DNA of 38,723 nucleotides, taken from assembly GCF_041807905.1 (NCBI RefSeq), contig NZ_JBGVSA010000031.1, positions 1-38,723 on the forward strand. The letters run 5' to 3'. The stretch's first letter is position 1; each line of letters begins with the position of its first letter. Of this stretch, positions 7,865-15,294 are shown piece by piece. Made by a program: the position numbers and the translations under genes. The stretch comes from JBGVSA01 sp041807905 (GTDB lineage Bacteria; Pseudomonadota; Gammaproteobacteria; Burkholderiales; Rhodocyclaceae). A model generated the notes under the pieces. The model ran no database searches, was not told where the DNA came from, and was given only the letters and a program-made list of their open reading frames with translations.

Positions 7865-8580
7865 GCGACGCCAACCGAGGCGGAGTCTTCGACGATACGC
7901 CCGAGCTTCAACCGCACCTGCCGATGGCAGGCGCCCGCAAGCTGGTCGTCGTGCGTGACCAGCATGAGCGTGGTGCCCGTTTCGCGGTTGAGTTCGAAAA
8001 TGAGATCGATGATCTGTTTGCCGGTCACCGCGTCGAGATTGCCGGTCGGCTCGTCGGCCAGCAGCAGCGCTGGCTGCATGGCGAAGGCGCGCGCCAGTGC
8101 AACACGCTGCTGTTCGCCCCCGGACAGATGCTTGGGATAGTGATGCAGGCGCGCCCCCAATCCGACGCGTTCGAGCCAGCGTGCGGCCGAAGTCCGGGCG
8201 TCGGAACGCGCAGCAAGTTCCAGCGGCATCATGACGTTTTCGAGCGCATTGAGCGCCGGCAGCAGTTGGAACGACTGGAACACGAAGCCGATCGTCTCGC
8301 CGCGCACGCGCGCGCGTTCGTCCTCGTTCAATGCAAAAATGTCTCGCCCGCGCAGGCGCACGGTGCCGGCAGTGGGAACATCGAGCCCCGCCAGCAGTCC
8401 CAGCAAGGTCGATTTGCCGGAGCCGGAGGCACCGACGATCGCCAGGGTTTCGCCTTCGCCCACTGCGAAGCCGATGTCCTGCAGAATATCCAGCGTCCCG
8501 CCATCGGCCAGCGGCACGCGCTTGGCCAGGCCGCTGACTTCCACCACGGGTACGGAGTTCGTTTGAATGGGTCGATCCAT
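7861..8580 (-). CDS. ABC transporter ATPase, LolD/YbbA type
   Basis: Protein of 239 aa with Walker A GASGSGKST (50-58), Q-loop (FVFQSFQLLP, near 99-108), signature LSGGEQQ (152-158), Walker B LLLADEP (172-178) and H-loop (VTHD). It belongs to the MacB/LolD/YbbA group, which pairs with FtsX-type permeases. In E. coli, ybbA lies divergent from tesA next to the permease ybbP; here tesA is also adjacent and divergent, so YbbA orthology is likely. No permease gene follows: the next genes downstream are the nuclease and the peptidase. The start at 8580 overlaps the tesA start by 14 bp. Alternatives are ATG 8631, which would enlarge the overlap, or in-frame GTG codons just downstream. Confidence 0.9.
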   Translation of the reverse strand: MDRPIQTNSVPVVEVSGLAKRVPLADGGTLDILQDIGFAVGEGETLAIVGASGSGKSTLLGLLAGLDVPTAGTVRLRGRDIFALNEDERARVRGETIGFVFQSFQLLPALNALENVMMPLELAARSDARTSAARWLERVGLGARLHHYPKHLSGGEQQRVALARAFAMQPALLLADEPTGNLDAVTGKQIIDLIFELNRETGTTLMLVTHDDQLAGACHRQVRLKLGRIVEDSASVGVA

Positions 8581-9172
8581 TGTTGTGCTTCTCTTGTTGT
8601 TGGCCGCTCGCGGCGCATTGGCTGCCAGCATTCTCGTGATGGGCGACAGCCTGTCGGCCGGCTACGGCATCGAACAGGCACAGGCCTGGCCCACCCTGCT
8701 CGATAAAAAGCTCAAGAGCGAAGGCTACCGGTACGACGTCGTCAATGCCAGCATCAGCGGAGAGACGACTGCCGGCGGCCGGTCGCGCATCGGTGCCGCG
8801 CTCGACCGCGCAAAACCCAGTGTCGTCATCATCGAGCTGGGCGCCAATGACGGCCTGCGCGGTCTGTCGCTCAAGGCCATGCGAGACAATCTCGATGCGA
8901 TGATCCGCGCGTCGCAGGACGTTGGTGCGCGCATCGTGCTCGTCGGCATGCAGATGCCGCCGAACTTCGGCCAGGCGTATACGCAGAAGTTCCGCGACAC
9001 CTTCACCGATCTGTCAAAGCAATACAAGACCGCGCTGGTCCCGTTCCTGCTCGACGGCTTTGCTCAGAAGCGCGAGTTATTCCAGGCCGACGGCCTGCAT
9101 CCGGTGGCACAGGCACAGCCGATGGTGCTGGACAATGTGTGGCCGGCGCTCAAGCCCTTGCTCAAGAAGTAA
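8567..9172 (+). CDS. tesA: Periplasmic acyl-CoA thioesterase / lysophospholipase L1 (TAP), SGNH hydrolase
   Basis: Protein of 201 aa. A short signal peptide (residues 1-19; MGRS then an IVVLLLLLAA core, cleavage near ALA-A) precedes an SGNH hydrolase domain. Block I is GDSLSAGYG with nucleophile S27, GAND (91-94) supplies the block III Asn, and D174 with H177 in DGLHP complete the triad. Homologues hydrolyse acyl-CoA, lysophospholipids and esters in the periplasm. An in-frame TGA at 8564-8566 abuts the ATG, so the start cannot lie further upstream. GGAG at 8554-8557 is a well-placed Shine-Dalgarno. The gene is divergent from the ABC ATPase with overlapping 5' ends. Confidence 0.93.
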   Translation: MGRSIVVLLLLLAARGALAASILVMGDSLSAGYGIEQAQAWPTLLDKKLKSEGYRYDVVNASISGETTAGGRSRIGAALDRAKPSVVIIELGANDGLRGLSLKAMRDNLDAMIRASQDVGARIVLVGMQMPPNFGQAYTQKFRDTFTDLSKQYKTALVPFLLDGFAQKRELFQADGLHPVAQAQPMVLDNVWPALKPLLKK

Positions 9173-9209
9173 CCATCCAGCGGAACACAGGATGACATTC
9201 TCATAGGCG

Positions 9210-9929
9210 TCAGGGGCGGCGTTTCATCCAGCGCCGCACCGCGACACCGACGAGCAGCAGCACCACCACGCCGAGCACGACCATCGCCACGGAAGACGCC
9301 GACGGCCGCGTCACGATGTCCGCTATGCTGTCGGACAACACCACGGTAATCACGACGCCAGGCACCATCCCAAGCAGCGTGCCGAGCGCGAAGTCGCGCA
9401 CGCGGATACCCGACGCCCCGGCCACCACGTTGATGACGCTGAAGGGCGCGACCGGCACGACCCGAACGAAGAGGATGGCGTAGAAGCCGCGTCGCTGCAG
9501 TTGCTGAATGAGGTGTCGCGCGCGCTCGCCGCCGAAGCGCGTGATCAGGTCGCTCCCCACCGCCTTTCCACAACCGTAGCTCGCCAGGGCACTGGCGAGC
9601 GCGCCGGCGATCGCGTAGACCGACCCCCACAGCGGCCCGAAGACCGCGCCCGTGACGATCACCAGCGGCGTAAAGGGCAGAAAGAACACGCCCGCGACCA
9701 CATAGGCCGCCACCACCAGCAGCGGGGCGAAATGCTGGTTGCGGGCCCACTGCGCGCCAGCTTCGAGCGTGGACACACTGAGCCAGCCATAGCGGATGGC
9801 ATCGCGCCATAGCATACCCAGCGCGATCAGTACGACGATCAATGCCAGCAATGCCGCGATGTGCGTACGGACCCCCAGGCGCGCGTAACGCGCCAGGCGA
9901 TGGCGGGGGTGGTGATCTGCTTTGTCCAT
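9210..9929 (-). CDS. TVP38/TMEM64-family inner-membrane protein
   Basis: Protein of 239 aa with an Arg/His-rich N-terminus and about five hydrophobic segments. The SNARE-associated (DedA superfamily) core is visible in FLPFTPLVIVTGAVFGPLWG, FGGERARHLIQQLQRRGF and VRVVPVAPFSVINVVAGASGI. Distant relatives act as lipid scramblases or flippases; the substrate here is unknown. Start 9929 is chosen over ATG 9962 because GAGGAG lies just upstream. It converges with tesA and lies downstream of the tatC terminator, so it is probably expressed from its own promoter between 9930 and 9968. A second DedA-superfamily gene lies at 21521. Confidence 0.87.
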   Translation of the reverse strand: MDKADHHPRHRLARYARLGVRTHIAALLALIVVLIALGMLWRDAIRYGWLSVSTLEAGAQWARNQHFAPLLVVAAYVVAGVFFLPFTPLVIVTGAVFGPLWGSVYAIAGALASALASYGCGKAVGSDLITRFGGERARHLIQQLQRRGFYAILFVRVVPVAPFSVINVVAGASGIRVRDFALGTLLGMVPGVVITVVLSDSIADIVTRPSASSVAMVVLGVVVLLLVGVAVRRWMKRRP

Positions 9930-9965
9930 GCACGGGCTCCTCGGGGAGCGTACTTGCAACAAGCG

Positions 9966-9992
9966 AAAAACGGCGACCCGAAGGTCGCCGTT
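9966..9992 (-). terminator. Intrinsic terminator of the his-tat operon
   Basis: Perfect 10-bp arms at 9969-9978 and 9983-9992 enclose a tetraloop that reads UUCG on the minus strand. The stem is followed by TTTTT. It lies 10 nt after the tatC stop. The exceptionally stable loop plus U tract make this a strong minus-strand terminator. Confidence 0.85.
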
Positions 9993-10001
9993 CGATACGG
10001 A

Positions 10002-10733
10002 TCAGGTACGCACAGGCAGACGATCGCGGTCGCGTTCGATCAGGCGCGCAATGAACAAGCCGACTTCAAACAGCACGATCATCGGCACGGCCAGCAGGAT
10101 CTGGGAAGTGGGATCCGGCGGTGTGACGACTGCGGCCACCACGAAGGCGCCGACGATCACATAGCGGCGCGCCTCGACCAGCTTGGCGACGCTGACCAGC
10201 CCTGTCTTGACCAGAAGGATGACGACGATCGGCACTTCGAAGGTGACACCGAAGGCGAGGAACATCGTCATCACGAAAGACAGGTACTGCTCGATGTCCG
10301 GCGCCGGGGTGATGCTCTTCGGCGCAAAGCTGGCGATGAACTTGAACACCGTGCCGAAGATGAAGAAATAGCAGAACGCCATGCCCGCCAGGAAGAGCAG
10401 CGTGCCGCCCAGTACCAGCGGCATGGCGAAGCGGCGCTCATGGGCATAGAGTCCGGGTGCGATGAAGGCCCAGGCCTGATACAGCACGAACGGCAGCGAC
10501 ACCACGAAAGCGGTCAGCAACGTGACCTTGATGGGCACAAAGAACGGCGTGACCACGCCGGTGGCGATCATCTTGGTCCCTTCGGGCAACGCCATCATCA
10601 TCGGACGAGCCAGCAGATCGTAAATCTCGCTGTGCCACGGCATCAGGCACAGGAACACGATGAGCACGGCGGCCGAGGCGCGAATCAGTCGGGTGCGCAG
10701 CTCGATCAGGTGAGAGAGAAATGTGTCTTCCAC
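10002..10733 (-). CDS. tatC: Sec-independent protein translocase TatC
   Basis: Protein of 243 aa with six hydrophobic segments, the receptor core of the twin-arginine translocase that binds RR signal peptides with TatB. The N-terminus (EDTFLSHLIELRTRL) and the loop after the third segment (FAFGVTFEVPIV, preceded by FVMTMFL) are typical of TatC. The start is GTG at 10731-10733, six nt after the tatB stop; the conserved MEDTF-type N-terminus leaves no other reasonable choice. AGGG lies just upstream. It is the last gene of the his-tat transcription unit, followed at once by the UUCG terminator. Confidence 0.96.
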   Translation of the reverse strand: MEDTFLSHLIELRTRLIRASAAVLIVFLCLMPWHSEIYDLLARPMMMALPEGTKMIATGVVTPFFVPIKVTLLTAFVVSLPFVLYQAWAFIAPGLYAHERRFAMPLVLGGTLLFLAGMAFCYFFIFGTVFKFIASFAPKSITPAPDIEQYLSFVMTMFLAFGVTFEVPIVVILLVKTGLVSVAKLVEARRYVIVGAFVVAAVVTPPDPTSQILLAVPMIVLFEVGLFIARLIERDRDRLPVRT

Positions 10734-10739
10734 GGCGCC

Positions 10740-11474
10740 CTAACCCTTGTTTTGCGGAACGGCGCTGCCGCCGAACATGTCGAGCTGGTTTTCGTCGACG
10801 AAAGGAGCCTCTTCCTCGTCCGCTTCGACCGCGGCAGGGACGCTGGCGGCGATGACGGCGGCCACCACCGGCGGCACTTCGGGCGCCGGCTGGGCAACAG
10901 CGCCAGCCTTGGCGCGCGGCGTACGCTTCTTCGGCGCGGGATCGGCGGCCGGCCCCACAGCCAATGCCGCCTCGACATCGACCGGTTCGGGGGACTCCTC
11001 GGCGACCGCTGCGCGCTTGCGGCGACGGGCCGGCTTGGGCGCGGGCGCATCAGATGGGGCCGATGCTTCGACAGCGGCCGGTTCGGCCACATCGGCCGGC
11101 TTTTCGGCTTCGGCGGTTGCGGCATTCACGGCGGCTTCGAGCGCGTCCGGTGGCGCGATGGCGCGTTGCGCCTCGACGGCGACCTCTTCGATTTCCTGCT
11201 TCTCGCGCTCCAGCGATTGCTGGAACTCCGCGGCCGTGCGCGAGAGCGATTCACGCATTTCGCGGGCGGACTGTTCGAGTTCTTCCTGCATGCGCTTGAA
11301 CTCGGAAACATCCATCTCGCGGCTGATATCGGACTTCACGTCCGACACGTAACGGCGCAGACGCCCCATGAGCTGCCCCGCCGTGCGCGCCACGCGCGGC
11401 AATTCTTCAGGGCCGATGACCACCAGGGCCACGGCGCCGATGACGACGAGTTCCGAGAAACCGATATCGAACAT
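10740..11474 (-). CDS. tatB: Sec-independent protein translocase TatB
   Basis: Protein of 244 aa, long for TatB (171 aa in E. coli). The N-terminal membrane helix and hinge (MFDIGFSELVVIGAVALVVI then GPEELP) and the amphipathic helix (RVARTAGQLMGRLRRYVSDV) are canonical. A charged coiled-coil segment follows to about residue 95. The rest, about 100-244, is an Ala/Pro/Glu-rich tail (for example VAEPAAVEASAPSDAPAPKPARRRKRA) that is probably disordered. TatB couples substrate recognition on TatC to TatA recruitment. The long tail appears to be a lineage extension. Preceded by tatA with a 90-bp gap that holds a hairpin. Confidence 0.94.
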   Translation of the reverse strand: MFDIGFSELVVIGAVALVVIGPEELPRVARTAGQLMGRLRRYVSDVKSDISREMDVSEFKRMQEELEQSAREMRESLSRTAAEFQQSLEREKQEIEEVAVEAQRAIAPPDALEAAVNAATAEAEKPADVAEPAAVEASAPSDAPAPKPARRRKRAAVAEESPEPVDVEAALAVGPAADPAPKKRTPRAKAGAVAQPAPEVPPVVAAVIAASVPAAVEADEEEAPFVDENQLDMFGGSAVPQNKG

Positions 11475-11495
11475 TGAACGATTGAAAAGTGTCCG

Positions 11496-11528
11496 CCAAA
11501 AATGACAAGGGCGCTCGGTGAAGCGCCC
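11496..11528 (-). terminator. Possible attenuating hairpin between tatA and tatB
   Basis: On the minus strand, GGGCGCT (11528-11522) pairs with AGCGCCC (11515-11509) around a 6-nt loop. TTGTCATTTTTGG follows. The 7-bp GC stem with an imperfect U-rich tail resembles a weak intrinsic terminator. It lies in the 90-nt gap between tatA and tatB, so it may let only part of the transcription reach tatB and tatC. Confidence 0.5.
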
Positions 11529-11564
11529 CTCCTGGTCAAGAACTCAAAGACCTCGGAACCTCGC

Positions 11565-11786
11565 TCAGACCTTGTCCCGCTCGCGCGCTTCTGCGTCTAC
11601 GGTCTTGCTGTCGATCTGCTGCGACGGCGGTGTGGTGCCGGTGGCCTCGCCTTCGCGCATGCCTTCCTTGAAGCCCCTGACTGCACCGCCCAGGTCCTGG
11701 CCGATGTTGCGCAGCTTCTTGGTGCCGAAAACCAGCATCACGATGACCAGCACGATCAGCCAGTGCCAGATGCTCAACGAACCCAT
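11565..11786 (-). CDS. tatA: Sec-independent protein translocase TatA
   Basis: Protein of 73 aa. A single N-terminal membrane helix (SIWHWLIVLVIVMLVFG) is followed by TKKLRNIGQDLGGAVRGFKEGM, the TatA hinge and amphipathic helix with the conserved FG, K and L-G-x-D-L-G pattern. A short charged, Pro/Ser-containing tail ends the protein. TatA oligomerises to form the translocation pore. It lies 11 nt downstream of hinT, so it is transcribed with the his genes. The larger gap after it (to tatB) contains the hairpin described above. Confidence 0.95.
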   Translation of the reverse strand: MGSLSIWHWLIVLVIVMLVFGTKKLRNIGQDLGGAVRGFKEGMREGEATGTTPPSQQIDSKTVDAEARERDKV

Positions 11787-11797
11787 TGTATTGCTCC

Positions 11798-12145
11798 TCA
11801 GTGCTTCAGCATTGCAGGCAGCGGCTGCGGCCCGCCCAGGATGTGAACGTGCAGATGATACACCTCCTGGCCGCCTACCCTGCCGGTATTGATTATGGTG
11901 CGAAAACCCTCTGCCAGCCCCGCCTCGCGGGCCAGCCGGGGGACGACCGCCAGCATTTTGCCGAGCAGGGGGGCGTCCTGCTCCGAGCAGTCGGCCAGTG
12001 TCGCAATGTGACGTTTCGGAATGATTAACAGGTGGACCGGGGCGAGCGGACGAATGTCGCGGAACGCCAGCAGATCATCATCTTCGTAGAGCTTGTCACT
12101 CGGAATTTCGCCCTTGACGATGCGGCAGAAGATGCAGTCGCTCAT
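11798..12145 (-). CDS. hinT: HIT-family nucleotide phosphoramidase (HinT-like)
   Basis: Protein of 115 aa with the histidine triad H97-L-H99-V-H101 in YHLHVHILGG, and CIFCRIVKGEIPS at the N-terminus, as in HinT/YcfF. It hydrolyses AMP-lysine or AMP-NH2-type purine phosphoramidates in the cytoplasm. The start at 12145 gives MSDCIFCRI and its ATG overlaps the hisE stop as ATGA (12142-12145). The in-frame ATG at 12265 lies inside hisE and would add 40 unrelated residues. Its position between hisE and tatA is, to my knowledge, typical for Burkholderiales. Confidence 0.93.
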   Translation of the reverse strand: MSDCIFCRIVKGEIPSDKLYEDDDLLAFRDIRPLAPVHLLIIPKRHIATLADCSEQDAPLLGKMLAVVPRLAREAGLAEGFRTIINTGRVGGQEVYHLHVHILGGPQPLPAMLKH

Positions 12146-12468
12146 TTTTGTCCCCGTGCGTTCTTTTCTTCGATGCCGGAAATGCCTTCGCGGCGCCGCA
12201 GTTCGGCCAGCACATCGTCGGCCGATAGCCCGAACTTGGCCAGCAGGATCATCGAGTGGAACCACAGGTCTGTCACTTCGTAGACGATGTGGCGCAGGTC
12301 ACCGTCCTTGGCCGCCATGATGGTCTCGGCGGCTTCCTCTGCGACCTTCTTGCAGATGGCGTCGGTACCCTTGGCGTAGAGGCTCGCCACGTACGAGGAT
12401 TCCTTGGGCGCGTTCTTGCGTTCGGCCAGGGTGGCCGACAGGCGTTGCAGGACTTCAGCGTCGATCAT
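12142..12468 (-). CDS. hisE: Phosphoribosyl-ATP pyrophosphohydrolase
   Basis: Protein of 108 aa, a separate HisE (E. coli has a HisIE fusion). It converts PR-ATP to PR-AMP, the second step of histidine synthesis. The MazG-like all-alpha fold is shown by the EEAAETIMAAKDGD segment, which carries the Mg-binding acidic residues, and by YEVTDLWFHSMILLA. The ATG at 12466-12468 overlaps the hisI stop (ATGA), and its own stop overlaps the hinT ATG, so three consecutive genes are translationally coupled. Confidence 0.95.
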   Translation of the reverse strand: MIDAEVLQRLSATLAERKNAPKESSYVASLYAKGTDAICKKVAEEAAETIMAAKDGDLRHIVYEVTDLWFHSMILLAKFGLSADDVLAELRRREGISGIEEKNARGQK

Positions 12469-12908
12469 GCTGCGCCTCCTTCTTTTTTGGCCGGCTTCCT
12501 GGCTTCAGCGTCGGCCTTGGCATAGATGACTTCCGGGTCCTTCAGGACAGGATCGACCGCTTCCCACTTGCCGTCGCCGAGCAGCTTCTGGAAGAAGCAG
12601 CTCCGCCGCCCCGTGTGACAGGCGATGCCGCCGATCTGCTCGATCTTGAGCAGTACCACGTCGCTGTCGCAGTCCAGGCGGATTTCACGCACTTTCTGGA
12701 TATGACCGGACTCTTCGCCCTTGTGCCACAGCTTGCGGCGCGAGCGCGACCAGTAGACCGCCTCGCCGGTGCGGGCCGTCTGTTCGAGCGCCTCGCGGTT
12801 CATGAATGCGAACATCAGGACTTCGCCGGTCTGCGCATCCTGCGCAATGACCGGCACCAAGCCCTGGTCGTCCCAGACGACCTGATTGAGCCAGCGGTTG
12901 TCGCTCAC
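12465..12908 (-). CDS. hisI: Phosphoribosyl-AMP cyclohydrolase
   Basis: Protein of 147 aa that opens the PR-AMP adenine ring, the third histidine step. Zinc and magnesium ligands are visible at C80, D81 and D83 (RLDCDSD) and at C97 and C104 (ACHTGRRSC). The WSRSR.KLWHKGE.SG segment is diagnostic. The start is GTG at 12906-12908: it overlaps the hisF TGA as GTGA, has a GAGGTAAGG Shine-Dalgarno, and gives the family length. The longer open frame to 13295 is antiparallel noise over hisF in another frame. The C-terminal tail (KADAEARKPAKKEGGAA) is a lineage-specific charged extension. Confidence 0.94.
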   Translation of the reverse strand: MSDNRWLNQVVWDDQGLVPVIAQDAQTGEVLMFAFMNREALEQTARTGEAVYWSRSRRKLWHKGEESGHIQKVREIRLDCDSDVVLLKIEQIGGIACHTGRRSCFFQKLLGDGKWEAVDPVLKDPEVIYAKADAEARKPAKKEGGAA

Positions 12909-13663
12909 AGCCTTACCTCGATACCACGTTGACGCATGAATTCCTTGGCTTCGCGCACGGTGTGTTCGCCGTAATGGAAGATGCTCGCCGCCAGCACGGC
13001 CGAGGCATGTCCGTCGGACACACCATCGGCCAGATGCCCGAGCGAGCCCACACCGCCGCTGGCGATGACCGGCACGCCCACCGCGTCGGCCACGGCGCGG
13101 GTCAGTGCCAGGTCGAAACCACTCTTGGTGCCGTCGCGATCCATGCTGGTCAGCAGGATTTCGCCCGCGCCGAGGGATTCGACCTTGCGCGCCCACTCGA
13201 TGGCGTCGAGCCCGGTATTGCGCCGCCCGCCGTGCGTGAAGACTTCCCACTTGCCGGGCGAAGTCTGCTTGGCGTCGATGGCGACCACGATGCACTGGTT
13301 GCCCACCTTGTCGGAAGCCTCGCGCACCAGTTCCGGATTGGCCACCGCCGCGCTGTTCATGCTGACTTTGTCGGCGCCTGCGTTGAGCAACCGGCGCACG
13401 TCCGCCACGCTGCGCACGCCGCCGCCCACGGTCAGGGGAATGAAGACCTGTTCGGCAACCTGCTCGACGATGTTGAGGATGATGTCCCGTTCATCGGAGC
13501 TGGCGGTGATGTCGAGGAAGGTGATTTCGTCGGCACCCTGTTCGTCGTAGCGGCGCGCCACTTCGATCGGGTCGCCCGCGTCGCGCAACTCGAGGAAATT
13601 GATGCCCTTGACCACGCGCCCGGCGTTGACATCGAGGCAAGGGATGATGCGCTTTGCGAGCAT
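12905..13663 (-). CDS. hisF: Imidazole glycerol phosphate synthase, cyclase subunit
   Basis: TIM-barrel protein of 252 aa. It uses ammonia from HisH to convert PRFAR to imidazole glycerol phosphate and AICAR. Catalytic D11 (IIPCLDV) and D130 (VVAIDAK) are present, along with the phosphate loops VGGGVRS and ASGGVGS. The start at 13663 gives the standard MLAKRIIPCLDV; ATG/GTG codons further upstream add 17 unrelated residues. It lies 54 nt after hisA. Its partner hisH is two genes upstream in the same unit. Confidence 0.96.
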   Translation of the reverse strand: MLAKRIIPCLDVNAGRVVKGINFLELRDAGDPIEVARRYDEQGADEITFLDITASSDERDIILNIVEQVAEQVFIPLTVGGGVRSVADVRRLLNAGADKVSMNSAAVANPELVREASDKVGNQCIVVAIDAKQTSPGKWEVFTHGGRRNTGLDAIEWARKVESLGAGEILLTSMDRDGTKSGFDLALTRAVADAVGVPVIASGGVGSLGHLADGVSDGHASAVLAASIFHYGEHTVREAKEFMRQRGIEVRL

Positions 13664-13717
13664 GTTCTGACGGTAGGTCCGGCCACCCGCGGCATGCGGG
13701 TGGCAATGGTTCAAACT

Positions 13718-14464
13718 TTATTCCGACTCCGACAAGGTGTCGGCGCGTTCCTGGGCGGCGCGAAAATCCAGCGTACCTTCGTAGATCGCGCGGCCGGTGA
13801 TGGCGCCGATGACGCCCTCGCCTTCCACCTTGCACAGCGCCTCGATATCGTCGAGGTTGGTCAGCCCGCCGCTGGCGATCACGGGGATACGCAACGCCTG
13901 CGCCAGCTTGACGGTGGCTTCGATATTCACGCCGTTGAGCATGCCGTCGCGACCGATGTCGGTGTAGATGACCGATTCGACGCCATAGTCCTCGAACTTC
14001 TTGGCCAGGTCGATGACGTCATGTCCGGTCAGCTTGGACCAGCCATCGACGGCCACCTTGCCGTCGCGCGCATCGAGCCCGACGATGATGTGGCCGGGGA
14101 AGGCGCTGCACGCATCGTGCAGGAACCCCGGGTTCTTCACCGCGGCGGTGCCGATGATGACGTACGACACGCCGTCGTCGAGGTAGCGCTCGATGGTATC
14201 GAGGTCGCGGATGCCTCCGCCCAATTGAATGGGAATGCTGTCATCGAGTTCGTCGACGATGGCGCGGATGGCGGATTCGTTTTTGGGCTTTCCGGCCACG
14301 GCGCCATTGAGGTCAACCAGATGCAGGCGGCGAGCCCCTTGTTCCAGCCAATGGCGAGCCATGGCGGCGGGGTCTTCGGAAAACACTGTCGCGTCCTCCA
14401 TGTCGCCTTGACGCAGGCGGACACAGTGGCCGTCTTTGAGGTCGATCGCGGGAATCAGCAGCAT
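13718..14464 (-). CDS. hisA: ProFAR isomerase (HisA)
   Basis: TIM-barrel protein of 248 aa that isomerises ProFAR to PRFAR. D8 (MLLIPAIDL) and D131 (GLDARDGKV) are the catalytic acids, and GGGIRD and ASGGLTN are the phosphate-binding loops. It resembles hisF as an ancient half-barrel duplication. The ATG at 14464 gives the canonical N-terminus. About 90 bp separate it from hisH, with no obvious promoter or terminator, so one transcript is likely. Confidence 0.96.
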   Translation of the reverse strand: MLLIPAIDLKDGHCVRLRQGDMEDATVFSEDPAAMARHWLEQGARRLHLVDLNGAVAGKPKNESAIRAIVDELDDSIPIQLGGGIRDLDTIERYLDDGVSYVIIGTAAVKNPGFLHDACSAFPGHIIVGLDARDGKVAVDGWSKLTGHDVIDLAKKFEDYGVESVIYTDIGRDGMLNGVNIEATVKLAQALRIPVIASGGLTNLDDIEALCKVEGEGVIGAITGRAIYEGTLDFRAAQERADTLSESE

Positions 14465-14554
14465 GATCTTGCGAAAGTCGGTTCGGGGAGGGTAAATGGA
14501 ACGGGAATGGCTGGCATCGGAGCACGAATGTCGGGGGATGTCGGCTGATGTCGT

Positions 14555-15196
14555 TCAGGGACGCCAGTTCATGAAATTGGCGAGCAACTGCAGGCCCGCC
14601 TTGGCACTTTTTTCGGGGTGAAACTGGACGGCAACGATATTATCCCGCGCTACCGCGCAGGTAAAGGGCGCCCCATACTGGGTCTGCGCCGCCGTATCGG
14701 CCACCTTGTCGGGCACGCAGTAGTAGCTGTGCACGAAATAGAAACGCTCGTCCTGCTCGATGCCGTCCCACAACGGGTGCGACGCCGCAGGCTGGATATT
14801 GTTCCAGCCCATGTGGGGCACTTTCAGTGCCACGCCATCGTCGCCCATCATGCCGTCGCGAAACCGCACGACCTTGCCGGACAGAATACCCAGGCCCCGC
14901 GTGTCGCCTTCTTCGGAATGGTCGAACAGCATCTGCATGCCCACACAGATGCCCAGGAACGGCTTGCTTTCGGCCGCGCGCAGCACCTCGTCGTGCAGGC
15001 CGCGCGCCAGAAACTCGCGCATGCAATCGTGCATGGCGCCTTGCCCCGGCACGATCACGCGATCGGCACGCGCCACTTCGGCCGGATCGCCGCTCACCAC
15101 GATCTGCGCCTCCGGCGCGACATGTTCGGCCGCCTTGGCGACAGAACGCAGGTTTCCCATCCCGTAATCGACGACGACGACTCGCATGCGGCTCAT
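14555..15196 (-). CDS. hisH: Imidazole glycerol phosphate synthase, glutaminase subunit
   Basis: Class I glutamine amidotransferase of 213 aa that supplies ammonia to HisF. Nucleophile C84 lies in GICVGMQML, with H193 and E195 in VQFHPEKS. The N-terminal VVVDYGMGNLRSV is diagnostic. Two starts are possible, ATG 15196 (MSRMRVV) or ATG 15187 (MRVV); neither has a strong Shine-Dalgarno. The 98-bp gap to hisB holds no gene; in some Burkholderia a MarC-type membrane protein gene sits in this interval (from memory). Confidence 0.95.
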   Translation of the reverse strand: MSRMRVVVVDYGMGNLRSVAKAAEHVAPEAQIVVSGDPAEVARADRVIVPGQGAMHDCMREFLARGLHDEVLRAAESKPFLGICVGMQMLFDHSEEGDTRGLGILSGKVVRFRDGMMGDDGVALKVPHMGWNNIQPAASHPLWDGIEQDERFYFVHSYYCVPDKVADTAAQTQYGAPFTCAVARDNIVAVQFHPEKSAKAGLQLLANFMNWRP

Positions 15197-15294
15197 TGGT
15201 TTCTGGCAAAGATAAGTCAGCGGCGGCTGCTCGGGGCACGTTCGCGTGCCGGTGTTCAGTCAAGCAAGCAATACGCCAGGGAGATTCGAGCCGG

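Noticed and set aside
9861..11477. 538-codon plus-strand open frame opposite tatC and tatB
   Set aside because: It is antisense to two clear Tat genes and is rich in His, Arg, Asp and Gln, as expected from reading high-GC genes backwards.
12929..14548. 539-codon plus-strand open frame opposite hisF and hisA
   Set aside because: Shadow of two well-supported his genes; no motif.
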